A stretch of DNA of 19,925 nucleotides. Source: Flavobacteriaceae bacterium UBA6268. Lineage in GTDB: Bacteria; Bacteroidota; Bacteroidia; Flavobacteriales; Flavobacteriaceae. How positions within the stretch are numbered: the first letter of the stretch is position 1; each line of letters begins with the position of its first letter. The stretch is taken from NCBI GenBank assembly GCA_002440705.1, contig DJVA01000059.1:1-19925 (forward strand). Direction: 5' to 3'. The notes under the pieces are model-generated. The model was not told where the DNA came from. It made no database searches and saw only the letters and a program-made list of their open reading frames with translations. The translations under genes were made by a program, and so were the position numbers. Shown piece by piece: positions 7,526 through 15,287 of this stretch.

Positions 7526-8320
7526 TCAATCCTTGATTGTAAACCGACCGGTTTGTGTATCAAAAACGATGATCTCTTCTGGGAACAATTCTTGAAAACG
7601 GTGTTCGGCAATAAGTCGGCTGGGGGTATCATAGTAAAACCCATCCTTGGTAAGGACCATCATGAGGTCACTGAGTTGAAGGGCCAAATCGATTTCGTGG
7701 GTTGAAAACAGAATGGTTTTTTCGGTTTCCTGGGTCAATTTTTTAAGCAATTTCAAAAGGTAAGCCCTATGGTACAAATCGAGATGGGTAGTAGGTTCGT
7801 CCATAAGGATCAACGGCGTATCCTGCGCTAAGGCCCTTGCAATGGCCACTCGTTGAAACTGTCCGTCACTTAGTTCAAAACATTTTTTGGAAATAAGGTT
7901 TTGGGTTTCGGTGAGTTGAATGGCCCAATCCACTTTCTCAAGGTCCTTCGGAGATAGTTTTCCCAGCCAATTGGTGTAAGGATATCTCCCCAGTGAAACA
8001 AACTCCTGAACCCTAAGATTTTTGGAGTTAGGAGCCTCTGTTAGTACCAAACTGATTTGTGTGGCCAAGTCTAATGTGTGGTAATTTTCAAGAGGGTTCT
8101 CATTTAGGTAAATAGCTCCAGAAAGTTTTTTTTGCATCCCCGAAAGCGTTCGGAGTAGGGTCGATTTACCAATGCCGTTGGCACCTACGATCCCTATGAG
8201 TTGCCCTTTCTGGCATTCGAAAGAAATTTGATCGGCTACCTTCAAAGGACTTTTTTTATGGAAATAGCCGATGCTCAGTGCGGTCGCTTTTAAGACGTTA
8301 TGAATTGCGGTTGGAGCCAT
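7526..8320 (-). CDS. btuD: Cobalamin-type ABC transporter ATP-binding protein
   Basis: A 264-residue ABC ATPase. The motifs are Walker A GANGIGKST (residues 46-54), a signature LSDGQ (150-154) in place of LSGGQ, Walker B LILMDE (170-175), D-loop HLD (179-181) and switch His208 in FSTHE. Where the Q-loop glutamine is expected (about residues 92-95) the sequence reads VLTE; from memory this is shared by other Bacteroidota FecE/BtuD-like ATPases. The frame could open with TTG at 8323, but the ATG at 8320 overlaps the permease stop as TGATG and is preferred. It powers the permease encoded just upstream. By homology alone iron-siderophore, haem or B12 import would all be possible; the cobalamin assignment rests on the adjacent B12 riboswitch and receptor. 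Confidence 0.88.
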   Translation of the reverse strand: MAPTAIHNVLKATALSIGYFHKKSPLKVADQISFECQKGQLIGIVGANGIGKSTLLRTLSGMQKKLSGAIYLNENPLENYHTLDLATQISLVLTEAPNSKNLRVQEFVSLGRYPYTNWLGKLSPKDLEKVDWAIQLTETQNLISKKCFELSDGQFQRVAIARALAQDTPLILMDEPTTHLDLYHRAYLLKLLKKLTQETEKTILFSTHEIDLALQLSDLMMVLTKDGFYYDTPSRLIAEHRFQELFPEEIIVFDTQTGRFTIKD

Positions 8321-9351
8321 CAAAACAACAATTTACGTTTTCGAACCAATAGCCAAATCACCACCGGGGCCCCTACCAGCGAGGTAATCGCATTGATGGG
8401 CAGTGTTTGTTCACTGAAGGGAATTTGAGCCACTGTATCACAAATAAGCATAACAATGGCTCCCAACAATAGAACGGCTGGAATTAAAATGGTATGATTG
8501 GCTGTAGTAACCCATTGTCGGGTTAAATGTGGAATGGCCAAACCAATAAACGCAATGGGTCCTGCAAATGCCGTAATGGTACCCGCCAAAATGCTGGTAG
8601 CGATGATGATGGTGAATGTGGTCCTTTTGAAACGTACCCCCATACTTTTGGCATAATTTTCCCCAAGCAAGAGGGCGTTCAATGATTTGGAAGACCGGAA
8701 GGCCAAAAATAAACCAATGATGACCCCTATTCCCAGAATGCTTACTCCCTTCCAGGATTGATTGCCCAAACTTCCAAAAGACCAAAAGACGTACTGTTGC
8801 AATTTTTCGGCATTGCTGAAATAGGACAGGACGGCTACCAAAGCGGAAGTCAAACTACCAAACATAAGTCCAATGATAAGCAAGGCCATGGTGTCCCTTA
8901 CCTTGAACGTTAAGGCCAAAACAGCCAATAATACCAAAAAACTCCCAAATGCCGAAGCAAAGACCAAGCTCCATTCGCCAATTAATACCTGTGTTAAAAC
9001 GCCGCCAAAAGCCCCAGCCCCTAAAATTAGAAACGCTACACCTAAACTGGCACCACTGCTTAATCCCAAAACAAAGGGCCCGGCCAGCGGATTTCTAAAG
9101 AGGGTTTGCATCAATAAACCGGCAACACCTAGGCCACTTCCCACGCAAATGGCTGTGAGGGCTTTGGGTAGTCTGTATTCTATAATGATGTAATGCCAAG
9201 TTGATTTTTCGGTAGACCCGCCAAGGAGGCTAGAAAAAATTTCATCCAGGGGGATCGAAACCGATCCCAAGCTTAGATTTAAGATAAAACAAAGTATAAG
9301 AATTCCCAGCAATACCAAAAACACATACTTAAAACTTTGTTGGCTTTTCAT
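8320..9351 (-). CDS. btuC: FecCD/BtuC-family ABC transporter permease
   Basis: A 343-residue integral membrane protein with about ten hydrophobic helices. Family phrases are EYRLPKALTAICVGSGLGVAGLLMQ cut here to its core features (RLPR-like motif, G-x-L-x2-(A/S)-G-x2-(M/L)-Q), then NPLAGPFVLGLSSGASLG, then FAGPIAFIGLAIPHLTRQW, which contains the region that contacts the ATPase. The C-terminus (INAITSLVGAPVVIWLLVRK) is typical of the family. It forms the inner-membrane channel of the uptake system with the ATPase (stop and start overlap as TGATG) and the binding protein (2 nt upstream). FecCD permeases carry siderophores, haem or cobalamin. The neighbouring cobalamin riboswitch points to B12 or a related corrinoid. 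Confidence 0.9.
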   Translation of the reverse strand: MKSQQSFKYVFLVLLGILILCFILNLSLGSVSIPLDEIFSSLLGGSTEKSTWHYIIIEYRLPKALTAICVGSGLGVAGLLMQTLFRNPLAGPFVLGLSSGASLGVAFLILGAGAFGGVLTQVLIGEWSLVFASAFGSFLVLLAVLALTFKVRDTMALLIIGLMFGSLTSALVAVLSYFSNAEKLQQYVFWSFGSLGNQSWKGVSILGIGVIIGLFLAFRSSKSLNALLLGENYAKSMGVRFKRTTFTIIIATSILAGTITAFAGPIAFIGLAIPHLTRQWVTTANHTILIPAVLLLGAIVMLICDTVAQIPFSEQTLPINAITSLVGAPVVIWLLVRKRKLLF

Positions 9352-9353
9352 GG

Positions 9354-10487
9354 TTACTGCAATGGTTCAAAAAAATGGAATTGGTAATCGGGCATTAGTT
9401 CTGGATGAAGAATTTTGATTAAATCCTGTAACACCCAATCGGGACGGTTTGGTGCCAATTCGTAATAAATAACCCCTCCAGTGGCTCCTTTTTTGGAGGT
9501 AAACGTATAAACTTTCTTTTGCTTAAAAGCGTCAAATTCCTGGTACACGGAATGTGCCTTAATCATTTGCTCGTAAGAGAAGAATTGACTCGGACCAATC
9601 CAAAAATCGGCATGTTGCCCTTTTACCAGCACGCTTTCCAGGTTCAGGGAAAGACTGCCGGTACCCTCCGTGTCTTCCCAGAGATAGGTAGCATGCGCAT
9701 CTTTGATGAATTGTGCTGCCCAACTATTTCCTTGGGGGAGGTACCAAACATCCTTAAACATGGCTCCACTGAGCACGGTCGGTTTTTGGGATGTTAGTGA
9801 GGCTAGGTATTTGGCTTCATTGTATTGTGAAACGATTGTGTCGAAAAGCAAGTTGGCCTCTTGCTCTTTATTAAAAAGTACCCCAAAAAACTTAAGCCAT
9901 TCTGCTTTGCCCAATGGATGCGTTTCTGTCCAATCGCCATTGTACAACACTGGAATTCCAGATTTTTCAATAGTCGGAATTGTTTTATTGGCGCCTTCAA
10001 CGGCAAAGGTAACAACTGCATCAGGGGCAAGGTCTATAAGGATTTCCGTATTCAAGTCTTCATTTTTCCCCAACTCAGCTATGGTTCCCTCATTGATGCG
10101 AGCCCGGGTTTTTGCAGAAGAAATGTAATCGAGGTTCGGAAATCCAACCAATTTTGAAGCTACTCCCAACATTTCGAGAGAGGGTATATGGGTGGTGGAG
10201 GTGACAACAATTGTTTTTAGGGGTACCTGCACAACAGCATCAAACCGTGCTTCAATGCCAAGAGTTGTTGTATCCTTTTTCAGAAGGTAATGATAAGACA
10301 CTTCACTTCCAGGCCAGGGATTGTTGATGGTTAGTTCCGAATAAGTATCAAAATGATTTATGGTAAATCCTTTTGCATAGTGGATGTGGCTGTCTAGTCC
10401 AAGATTATTTTGAGATGCATCTTTTTTTTGTCTGTTTTCACAGGACCCCAAAACAAAGATAATGCATAGAAGGCTTAATATTCGCAT
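9354..10487 (-). CDS. btuF: Cobalamin-type substrate-binding lipoprotein
   Basis: A 377-residue lipoprotein of the periplasmic binding protein family with PF01497-like architecture. The lipobox VLGSC places the lipidated Cys at residue 16. The N-lobe has TIVVTSTTHIPSLEMLGVASKLVGFPN, here noted as a helix-strand region at about residues 93-120, then an AELGKNEDLNTEILIDLAPD stretch that is diagnostic for the family (E-x-I-x2-L-x-P-D). The C-lobe has ADFWIG and the usual final helix. It captures the corrinoid for the permease. The frame can be opened by a TTG at 10493, but the ATG at 10487 gives the standard lipoprotein signal. A TATTTTTG box lies only 3 nt before that ATG, with TTG at 10522-10520 at -33-like spacing, which raises the question of a leaderless transcript. 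Confidence 0.88.
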   Translation of the reverse strand: MRILSLLCIIFVLGSCENRQKKDASQNNLGLDSHIHYAKGFTINHFDTYSELTINNPWPGSEVSYHYLLKKDTTTLGIEARFDAVVQVPLKTIVVTSTTHIPSLEMLGVASKLVGFPNLDYISSAKTRARINEGTIAELGKNEDLNTEILIDLAPDAVVTFAVEGANKTIPTIEKSGIPVLYNGDWTETHPLGKAEWLKFFGVLFNKEQEANLLFDTIVSQYNEAKYLASLTSQKPTVLSGAMFKDVWYLPQGNSWAAQFIKDAHATYLWEDTEGTGSLSLNLESVLVKGQHADFWIGPSQFFSYEQMIKAHSVYQEFDAFKQKKVYTFTSKKGATGGVIYYELAPNRPDWVLQDLIKILHPELMPDYQFHFFEPLQ

Positions 10488-10490
10488 GTT

Positions 10491-10498
10491 CAAAAATA
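10491..10498 (-). promoter_or_regulatory. Possible -7 box (TATTTTTG) for btuFCD
   Basis: On the minus strand TATTTTTG fits the Bacteroidota -7 consensus TAnnTTTG, and TTG at 10522-10520 lies 21 nt upstream, a plausible -33 spacing. The box ends only 3 nt before the btuF ATG, so transcription would begin at or inside the start codon. Either the mRNA is leaderless or the match is chance. Confidence 0.3.
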
Positions 10499-10534
10499 AT
10501 GGTTTTTAAGGGGGAATAGCAATGGATAAAACTG

Positions 10535-10542
10535 TAATTTTG
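10535..10542 (+). promoter_or_regulatory. Probable -7 box (TAATTTTG) of the btuB riboswitch transcript
   Basis: TAATTTTG is an exact TAnnTTTG match and ends 4 nt before the first base of the riboswitch P1 helix (10547). The predicted start of transcription therefore coincides with the 5' edge of the aptamer. No good -33 TTG is visible. The placement is the main support. Confidence 0.55.
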
Positions 10543-10546
10543 GGGT

Positions 10547-10722
10547 GAATTTTGGTTTTTTCCCCTAACAAGTGGAAAAATGAAAAGGGAATTCGGTGAA
10601 AATCCGAAGCTGTTCCCGCAACTGTAAGCCGTCCGAAAGGATAGTGCCCACTACAAAACCACTGTCTGCCCATGCAGATGGGAAGGTATGCACCAGGCAA
10701 GCCAGGAGACCTGCCAAGATTC
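10547..10722 (+). ncRNA. Cobalamin riboswitch (B12 aptamer) controlling btuB
   Basis: The 331-nt gap between btuF and btuB holds this element and nothing else recognisable. The conserved cobalamin core is clear: AAGGGAA (10585-10591), CGGTGAAAATCCG (10594-10606) forming P5, then CTG and CCCGCAACTGTAA (10615-10627), a variable arm with CCACTG and GGGAAGG, and an exact B12 box GCCAGGAGACCTGCC (10701-10715). A closing P1 helix can be drawn between GAATTTTGG (10547-10555) and CCAAGATTC (10714-10722), 9 bp with one G-U. The RNA is read toward btuB and should lower its expression when cobalamin is bound. The minus-strand btuFCD transcript does not contain it. Confidence 0.96.
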
Positions 10723-10818
10723 GATGGATGTCAAACTTTCGGGACAAAGGTTTGGGCACTGTGGAAGGCATCAAGTCTGGCCATGTATGCTCCTCTTTTT
10801 CCGTTTTAAATTTTTAAA
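10723..10818 (+). promoter_or_regulatory. Riboswitch expression platform before btuB
   Basis: The 96 nt between the aptamer and the btuB ATG contain a hairpin, CAAACTTT (10732-10739) with AAGGTTTG (10747-10754), and the loop CGGGACA. The loop bases CGGGA (10740-10744) can pair with TCCCG at 10614-10618 in the aptamer core, which could be a long-range or competing contact. Further on, GGCAT (10767-10771) can pair with ATGCT (10787-10791) just before CCTCTTTTT. That is a poor terminator, so I cannot decide between transcriptional and translational control. The start codon lies in an A/T-only stretch, 10804-10820. Confidence 0.45.
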
Positions 10819-12753
10819 ATGAAAAAGTCATTTCTTTTATTTAGCGCGATTTTAGGCACATTAACTGCTTTCGCGCAACAGGTCCAAAAGGATACGGTTC
10901 AAACCTTGGATTCGGTGTATATCGATACCAAGGTACCCATCAGCAGAAAAAACAGTGGGAAAATGGTTACGGTGATTTCTTCGGAAACTCTTCGGCAATT
11001 TCAGGGGAAATCACTAGCGCAGGTCTTGAACTCAATTTCGGGTTTTGAACTCAATGGGAGCCACAGCAATAATGGTCAAACCCTAGGATACTACGTACGG
11101 GGTGGGAAAAACCGTCAGGTACTGATTGTCGTGGACGGGGTTCCTCAAAATGATGCTTCGCAAATTGCAAACGATTATGATTTACGGCTGATACCCTTGG
11201 ACGAAATTGAAAGGATTGAAGTGTTGAAAGGGGCAGCAAGCACTTTATACGGGAGTGGTGCGGCCACTGCGGTCATCAGCATTACCACCAAAAAGGCTTC
11301 CAAGAGCCCCATCGCGATACATACCCAAACAATGCTTGGGACCGATCGTTCGGCTGAGGCAAGCGCCTACCCATTAAAAGCCATCAATAATAGTATCCAA
11401 GTAAGTGGCACGATGGGATCCTTTTTTTATAAAGCGGAAGCACAGCACCGCTTCAGCAATGGATTGTCCGCTATCGAGGCCTTGGAGGGAGCCGCTCCTT
11501 TTGAGGAAGATAGCTTCAATGCCTTCCAATCCAAAATTCAATTGGGAGTACATTACAATGAAAACATTTCGATAAGCCAGTTTGTAGCTTTCAATCAATT
11601 AGAAAATGATTTTGATGATTTTTCTTATACCGATGCCGATTATTCCAATAAAACCCTACAGTACAGCACTGGAGGGCATTTTGAGTGGTGCTTTGGGAAA
11701 GGCACTTACGTGTTCAATGATCTTTATAGTGTGATCAAACGCGATATTGCCTCGTCCTTTCCAGCCAAGTACGAATCCAAAACCTATCAATTTGACAATT
11801 ACCTGCAATACACTATGGTTGAACCGGTTAAGTTGATTTTGGGGTTAGGGGGTAATTTTAGTCGAATGAATGCATTTACGATTCCTTTTGGTGCCACCGA
11901 ATTTTCAAAGGACATTGATGCGGATCAAGCGCGTCTCAGCTACATCGATCCTTATGTCAATGTGTTATTTACGTCCTCTTTGGGGCTTAATGTAAATGCT
12001 GGGGCACGCCTTAACATGCACAGTTTGTACGGAAACCATTGGGTGTATCAGTTCAATCCTTCTTATTATTTGAAGTTGAACCGTTTGTCCATCAAATGGC
12101 TGGCTTCCTACAGCACGGCATATAGTACGCCTTCCTTATACCAAATTTATGATCCGTTCTATGGAAATACCCATTTGCAACCGGAGGCGAATACTACTAT
12201 AGAAGGAGGTATAGAGCTTTCAAGTGGAAAAAGCTACCGTTTGGGATTGCTTTATTTCCAGAGGTTCGAAAAACAGTTTATTGATTTTGTGGCAGTAGAC
12301 CCTGACACCTTTGCCTATCAATACCAAAATAGTGATGCCGTTTTTAAGTACAATGGATTGGAAACCCAATTGTACCTCCGGTTTTCAGAACAGTGGGATG
12401 GCAATTTTAACTATACTTTTACCCACCCCGATGAGGCCTTTAGAATCAGAATTCCAAAACATAAAGTCAATGCGATTTTGAATTATGAACCTACTTCCAA
12501 AACGCAAATAGGATTTAGTTATCACTACGTATCGGAAAGGGAGGATCGATATCTTGATCCCAGTACGTTTGAGAATAAAACGGTTTTTCTGAAAGCCTAT
12601 CACCTACTAAACCTTACCGCAAATCATCGAGTGACCAAACAAATTCATTTGTTTGTAAGTTTGGACAATGTGTTGAACAGCGATTTTGAAGAATTGTACC
12701 GATACCAGTCCAAAGGACGGAATATCAGTATGGGATTTGGTTTGGATTTATAA
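10819..12753 (+). CDS. btuB: TonB-dependent outer-membrane cobalamin receptor
   Basis: A 644-residue outer-membrane receptor. It has a signal peptide (residues 1-19, TAFA|QQ), a plug domain at about residues 45-155 (LAQVLNSISGFEL, YVRGGKNRQVLIVVDGVPQN, IERIEVLKGAASTLYGSGA) and a C-terminal 22-strand-type barrel with the usual late segments (YSTAYSTPSLYQIYDP, LQPEANTTIEGGIEL, LFVSLDNVLNSDFEE). The length is like E. coli BtuB (about 600) rather than the roughly 1000-residue SusC proteins. It has no carboxypeptidase-like N-terminal extension. Expression is governed by the cobalamin riboswitch in its leader, which makes a cobalamin or corrinoid substrate very likely. It works with the divergent btuFCD importer. 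Its stop is 4 nt from the convergent deoD stop. Confidence 0.93.
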   Translation: MKKSFLLFSAILGTLTAFAQQVQKDTVQTLDSVYIDTKVPISRKNSGKMVTVISSETLRQFQGKSLAQVLNSISGFELNGSHSNNGQTLGYYVRGGKNRQVLIVVDGVPQNDASQIANDYDLRLIPLDEIERIEVLKGAASTLYGSGAATAVISITTKKASKSPIAIHTQTMLGTDRSAEASAYPLKAINNSIQVSGTMGSFFYKAEAQHRFSNGLSAIEALEGAAPFEEDSFNAFQSKIQLGVHYNENISISQFVAFNQLENDFDDFSYTDADYSNKTLQYSTGGHFEWCFGKGTYVFNDLYSVIKRDIASSFPAKYESKTYQFDNYLQYTMVEPVKLILGLGGNFSRMNAFTIPFGATEFSKDIDADQARLSYIDPYVNVLFTSSLGLNVNAGARLNMHSLYGNHWVYQFNPSYYLKLNRLSIKWLASYSTAYSTPSLYQIYDPFYGNTHLQPEANTTIEGGIELSSGKSYRLGLLYFQRFEKQFIDFVAVDPDTFAYQYQNSDAVFKYNGLETQLYLRFSEQWDGNFNYTFTHPDEAFRIRIPKHKVNAILNYEPTSKTQIGFSYHYVSEREDRYLDPSTFENKTVFLKAYHLLNLTANHRVTKQIHLFVSLDNVLNSDFEELYRYQSKGRNISMGFGLDL

Positions 12754-12757
12754 ATTG

Positions 12758-13462
12758 TCAGTCGGATAGGGTATGCAATGCAATTTCGATCATTTTTGAG
12801 AACGAGCTTTCACGTTCATCTGCTGAGGTTTTTTCTTTGGTCACCAAAGAGTCGGATATGGTAAGAATGGCCAAGGCCCTCGCATTGTATTTTGCCGCAA
12901 TGGTGTACAGTCCTGCTGCTTCCATTTCCACACACAATACCCCAAAATTTGCCCATTGTTTGTAGGAATCGTAATCGTCTTCGTAAAATTCATCTGCAGA
13001 GAGGACGTTACCCGCCTTGATAGGAATTTTATGTACTTGTGCGTAATTGGCAGCCTTCATGAACAAGTCGAAATTGGCCGTAGGGGAATAATCGGCATTG
13101 ATGAATCTGGAATTGTTGATCCCAGAGGTCGAGGAAGCGGCCATCGCAATGACAATGTCCCGAAGCCTTACTTCCTTTTGGTAGGATCCGGCAGTGCCTA
13201 CCCGGATAAGGTTTTTAACCTCATAAAAATTGATAAGCTCGTGGCAATAGATCAATGCCGAAGGAATGCCCATCCCAGTGCCTTGTACTGAAATTCGCTT
13301 TCCCTTGAAAGTCCCGGTAAACCCTAACATGGCCCTAACGTCGTTATAACAAACGGGATCTTCTAGAAAAGTTTCGGCAATCCATTTTGCGCGCATCGGG
13401 TCTCCAGGCAATAAAACCGAATCGGCAATTTCTCCGGGTTTTGCTTCTATATGAATGCTCAT
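12758..13462 (-). CDS. deoD: Purine-nucleoside phosphorylase, DeoD type
   Basis: A 234-residue protein that matches the hexameric DeoD family in length and motifs: LLPGDPMRAKWIAE near residues 17-30 (phosphate loop GDPxR at 20-24), IRVGTAGSY, VLCVEMEAAGLYTIAA for ribose and base binding, and TISDSLVT containing the catalytic Asp region. It splits purine ribo- and deoxyribonucleosides with phosphate into base and (deoxy)ribose 1-phosphate in the cytoplasm. It is the last gene of the minus-strand operon, 2 nt after deoC. The two act in the same salvage and catabolic route, with the pentose phosphate step between them encoded elsewhere. The end abuts btuB tail to tail. Confidence 0.96.
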   Translation of the reverse strand: MSIHIEAKPGEIADSVLLPGDPMRAKWIAETFLEDPVCYNDVRAMLGFTGTFKGKRISVQGTGMGIPSALIYCHELINFYEVKNLIRVGTAGSYQKEVRLRDIVIAMAASSTSGINNSRFINADYSPTANFDLFMKAANYAQVHKIPIKAGNVLSADEFYEDDYDSYKQWANFGVLCVEMEAAGLYTIAAKYNARALAILTISDSLVTKEKTSADERESSFSKMIEIALHTLSD

Positions 13463-13464
13463 GC

Positions 13465-14115
13465 TTATTGGGTTTTAATGAGTTGAATTCCATTGGAAGT
13501 GCCAATACGGCTTACTCCCATGGCAATATATTCTAGTGCCTCCTTTCCTGTTTTAATACCTCCCGAAGCCTTGATTTTGGTTTGGGGGCCAACAGTACCC
13601 TTAATGAGTTCAATATCTTTTATAGTAGCCCCACCGGAACCAAAACCAGTGGAAGTTTTTACAAAATCGGCCCCAGCTTTTTCCACCAGTTCACAGGCGA
13701 GTATTTTTTCGGTATCGGTTAGGTAACACGTTTCTATGATTACTTTCAGCACATTTTTTCCGATGGCTTTTTTAACAGCAGCGATTTCCTCCCGGACACT
13801 TTTAACCAAACCACTTTTCAAGGCTCCTAAGTTCAATACCATATCAATTTCGTTAGCTCCTTGCCCTATACAATGGGTTGCTTCAAATAGTTTGGCTTCC
13901 GTTGCCATGGCCCCAAGTGGAAATCCCACTGTCGCTGCCACCAACACACGTTCGTATTTCAAAATATTCGCGGCCAAATGCACGTAACCACTGTTAACGC
14001 ATACTGCATAGAATTGATGTTCCACAGCTTCCTCACAGAGCTTTTCAATAGCTCTTGGGGTTGCCGTGGGACTTAATAGGGTATGGTCTATAAACTGGCT
14101 AAGTTGCATGTTCAT
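13465..14115 (-). CDS. deoC: Deoxyribose-phosphate aldolase
   Basis: A 216-residue class I aldolase. The Schiff-base lysine lies in DFVKTSTGFGSGGAT (Lys153). Its partners are Asp91 in NEIDMVLN and Lys182 in KIKASGGIK. The N-terminal FIDHTLLSP is also diagnostic. It cleaves 2-deoxyribose 5-phosphate to acetaldehyde and glyceraldehyde 3-phosphate. The open frame extends upstream to 14175, but that part lies inside the thioredoxin gene. The ATG at 14115 overlaps the thioredoxin stop as ATGA and gives the family-typical N-terminus; the ATG at 14109 is a second possibility. It sits between trx and deoD in a closely packed operon. Confidence 0.96.
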   Translation of the reverse strand: MNMQLSQFIDHTLLSPTATPRAIEKLCEEAVEHQFYAVCVNSGYVHLAANILKYERVLVAATVGFPLGAMATEAKLFEATHCIGQGANEIDMVLNLGALKSGLVKSVREEIAAVKKAIGKNVLKVIIETCYLTDTEKILACELVEKAGADFVKTSTGFGSGGATIKDIELIKGTVGPQTKIKASGGIKTGKEALEYIAMGVSRIGTSNGIQLIKTQ

Positions 14116-14411
14116 TTCGAGTTTTGGATTCGCTGTACCAATTCGTGTTTTTGTAGTACTCCCGATTGCCGCCATACCTGCTGTCCGTTTTTGAAAAGGA
14201 TAAGTGTAGGAACGCCTCTTACGTTATAGTTAGTGGCAAGGCGTGGGTTTTTGTCTACATCAATTTTGATAATTTTTACCAAATTGCCCAGTTCTTCCTT
14301 TACCTCTTTGAGAATGGGGGCCAACATTTTACAGGGACCGCACCATTCAGCGGAAAAATCCACTAAAACCATCCCATGGGATTCAATAAGGTGGCTAAAA
14401 CTTGTCTTCAT
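14112..14411 (-). CDS. Thioredoxin
   Basis: A 99-residue thioredoxin with active site WCGPC (residues 23-27), the buried Asp18 in VDFSAEWCGPC, and the cis-proline Pro68 in VRGVPTLILF. It has no signal peptide, so it is a cytoplasmic disulfide reductase that needs a thioredoxin reductase encoded elsewhere. The frame is open up to 14516, but the ATG at 14411 gives the normal N-terminus and shares TAATG with the preceding stop. The ATGA at its end couples it to deoC. It is slightly shorter than the usual 105-110 residues. Being embedded in a deoxynucleoside operon is unusual. It may be one of several thioredoxins in the genome. Confidence 0.94.
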   Translation of the reverse strand: MKTSFSHLIESHGMVLVDFSAEWCGPCKMLAPILKEVKEELGNLVKIIKIDVDKNPRLATNYNVRGVPTLILFKNGQQVWRQSGVLQKHELVQRIQNSK

Positions 14412-15286
14412 TAACTTTTTAATGGGTTCAAGGGATAGTGTCGCAATACGGACACTAATTTTTCCAAAGGGATTACCACAGAATATTCGCCCGTATAGGC
14501 AGGACAAATTACGCAATCTTCGAAATAAAATTCAACCGATCGGCCGTCAACCACAAAATTATTTTTATAGCGGAAGAAATCATCCACAGTAATTTCCCAA
14601 CAATCGTAAAACACTTCCCCTAGATCTATTCTTTCGCTAAGCGTTTCGTTAAGGATGTTCCGCAGTTCGGCCTCAGACCCCGTATTGAAGAAATCTTCAT
14701 ACTTCATGAACCTTCCTTGCTGAAGTTCAAAGTTGAGGCAATCGAAGGTATAGGCAGGGTGCATCGCGCCAGAATAATAATTTTCTTTATAGAAAAGCAC
14801 ACTGATGAGTTGCTCGTTTACTTGGTAGATTTTATAGCGAACCAAACGCTTTTCCCGGATTTGATGGATGCGAAGTGTATCGCAGAGCAGTTCCTTGTCT
14901 TCAAGGATTTGTGCCTCAACTTCAGAAATATTCAAATAATTTTGGCTGATGTATTGGTTGAAATTGGTATGGGTGGGCTTCATGGATTCGTTGAGGAAGG
15001 GATAATGAAAATCAAGCACATAAAAATCGGTTTCCTTGTAAAATTCCTTATCTGCAATTAAAGGGCCCAAGTGTTCTCGGTCGTCTTTTTTTTCCTTCAA
15101 CTCTTTTTGCTTGATCTCAATGGCTTTCTCTACAGTAATGTCTTTATCCGGTTTGGTAACCACTAGCGAATCCTTTTGAAAATCGGTGCTCGTGGTTTCC
15201 TTTTCCATGATAAGGGGTTGGGGCCTGTCCTTTTTGCAAGAGGTTACGGCAACCATGAGGAATATGAGTGTTAGAAGGTATTTCAT
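14411..15286 (-). CDS. DUF3298 (RsiV-like) lipoprotein
   Basis: A 291-residue lipoprotein (lipobox AVTSC, lipidated Cys17) with a charged, lysine-rich linker (about residues 25-95) and a folded domain at about residues 95-290. The domain has an N-terminal part like DUF4163 (FYVLDFHYPFLN, then paired strands around YYSGAMHPAYTFDCLNFEL) and a C-terminal DUF3298 part (KYEDFFNTGSEAELRNILN, FYFEDCVICPAYTGEYSVV, IPLEKLVSVL). The same domain pair is found in the sensor part of the Bacillus anti-sigma factor RsiV, which binds lysozyme. In Bacteroidota it usually stands alone as an envelope lipoprotein of unknown role. The TAATG junction couples it to thioredoxin, and 1 nt separates it from the TerB-like gene. 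The family call is good; no ligand can be inferred. Confidence 0.82.
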   Translation of the reverse strand: MKYLLTLIFLMVAVTSCKKDRPQPLIMEKETTSTDFQKDSLVVTKPDKDITVEKAIEIKQKELKEKKDDREHLGPLIADKEFYKETDFYVLDFHYPFLNESMKPTHTNFNQYISQNYLNISEVEAQILEDKELLCDTLRIHQIREKRLVRYKIYQVNEQLISVLFYKENYYSGAMHPAYTFDCLNFELQQGRFMKYEDFFNTGSEAELRNILNETLSERIDLGEVFYDCWEITVDDFFRYKNNFVVDGRSVEFYFEDCVICPAYTGEYSVVIPLEKLVSVLRHYPLNPLKS

Positions 15287-15287
15287 T

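Noticed and set aside
7524..7538. Palindrome AATCAA-TCC-TTGATT at the btuD stop
   Set aside because: It resembles an FNR box, but the half-sites face the wrong way (ATCAA then TTGAT), the spacer is 3 nt, and it spans a stop codon. It is also too weak and lacks a T-run for a terminator.
9703..10128. 141-codon plus-strand frame inside btuF
   Set aside because: It is a shadow of the binding-protein gene, with no plausible start context or domain.
10596..10817. Open frames on both strands over the btuB leader
   Set aside because: The sequence is the cobalamin riboswitch and its platform, whose conserved RNA bases explain it.
14116..14175. N-terminal extension of deoC
   Set aside because: The extra 20 residues lie inside the thioredoxin coding region and do not fit the aldolase family. 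The ATGA start at 14115 is better.
14412..14516. N-terminal extension of thioredoxin
   Set aside because: It overlaps the DUF3298 gene, and the TAATG start at 14411 gives a standard thioredoxin N-terminus.
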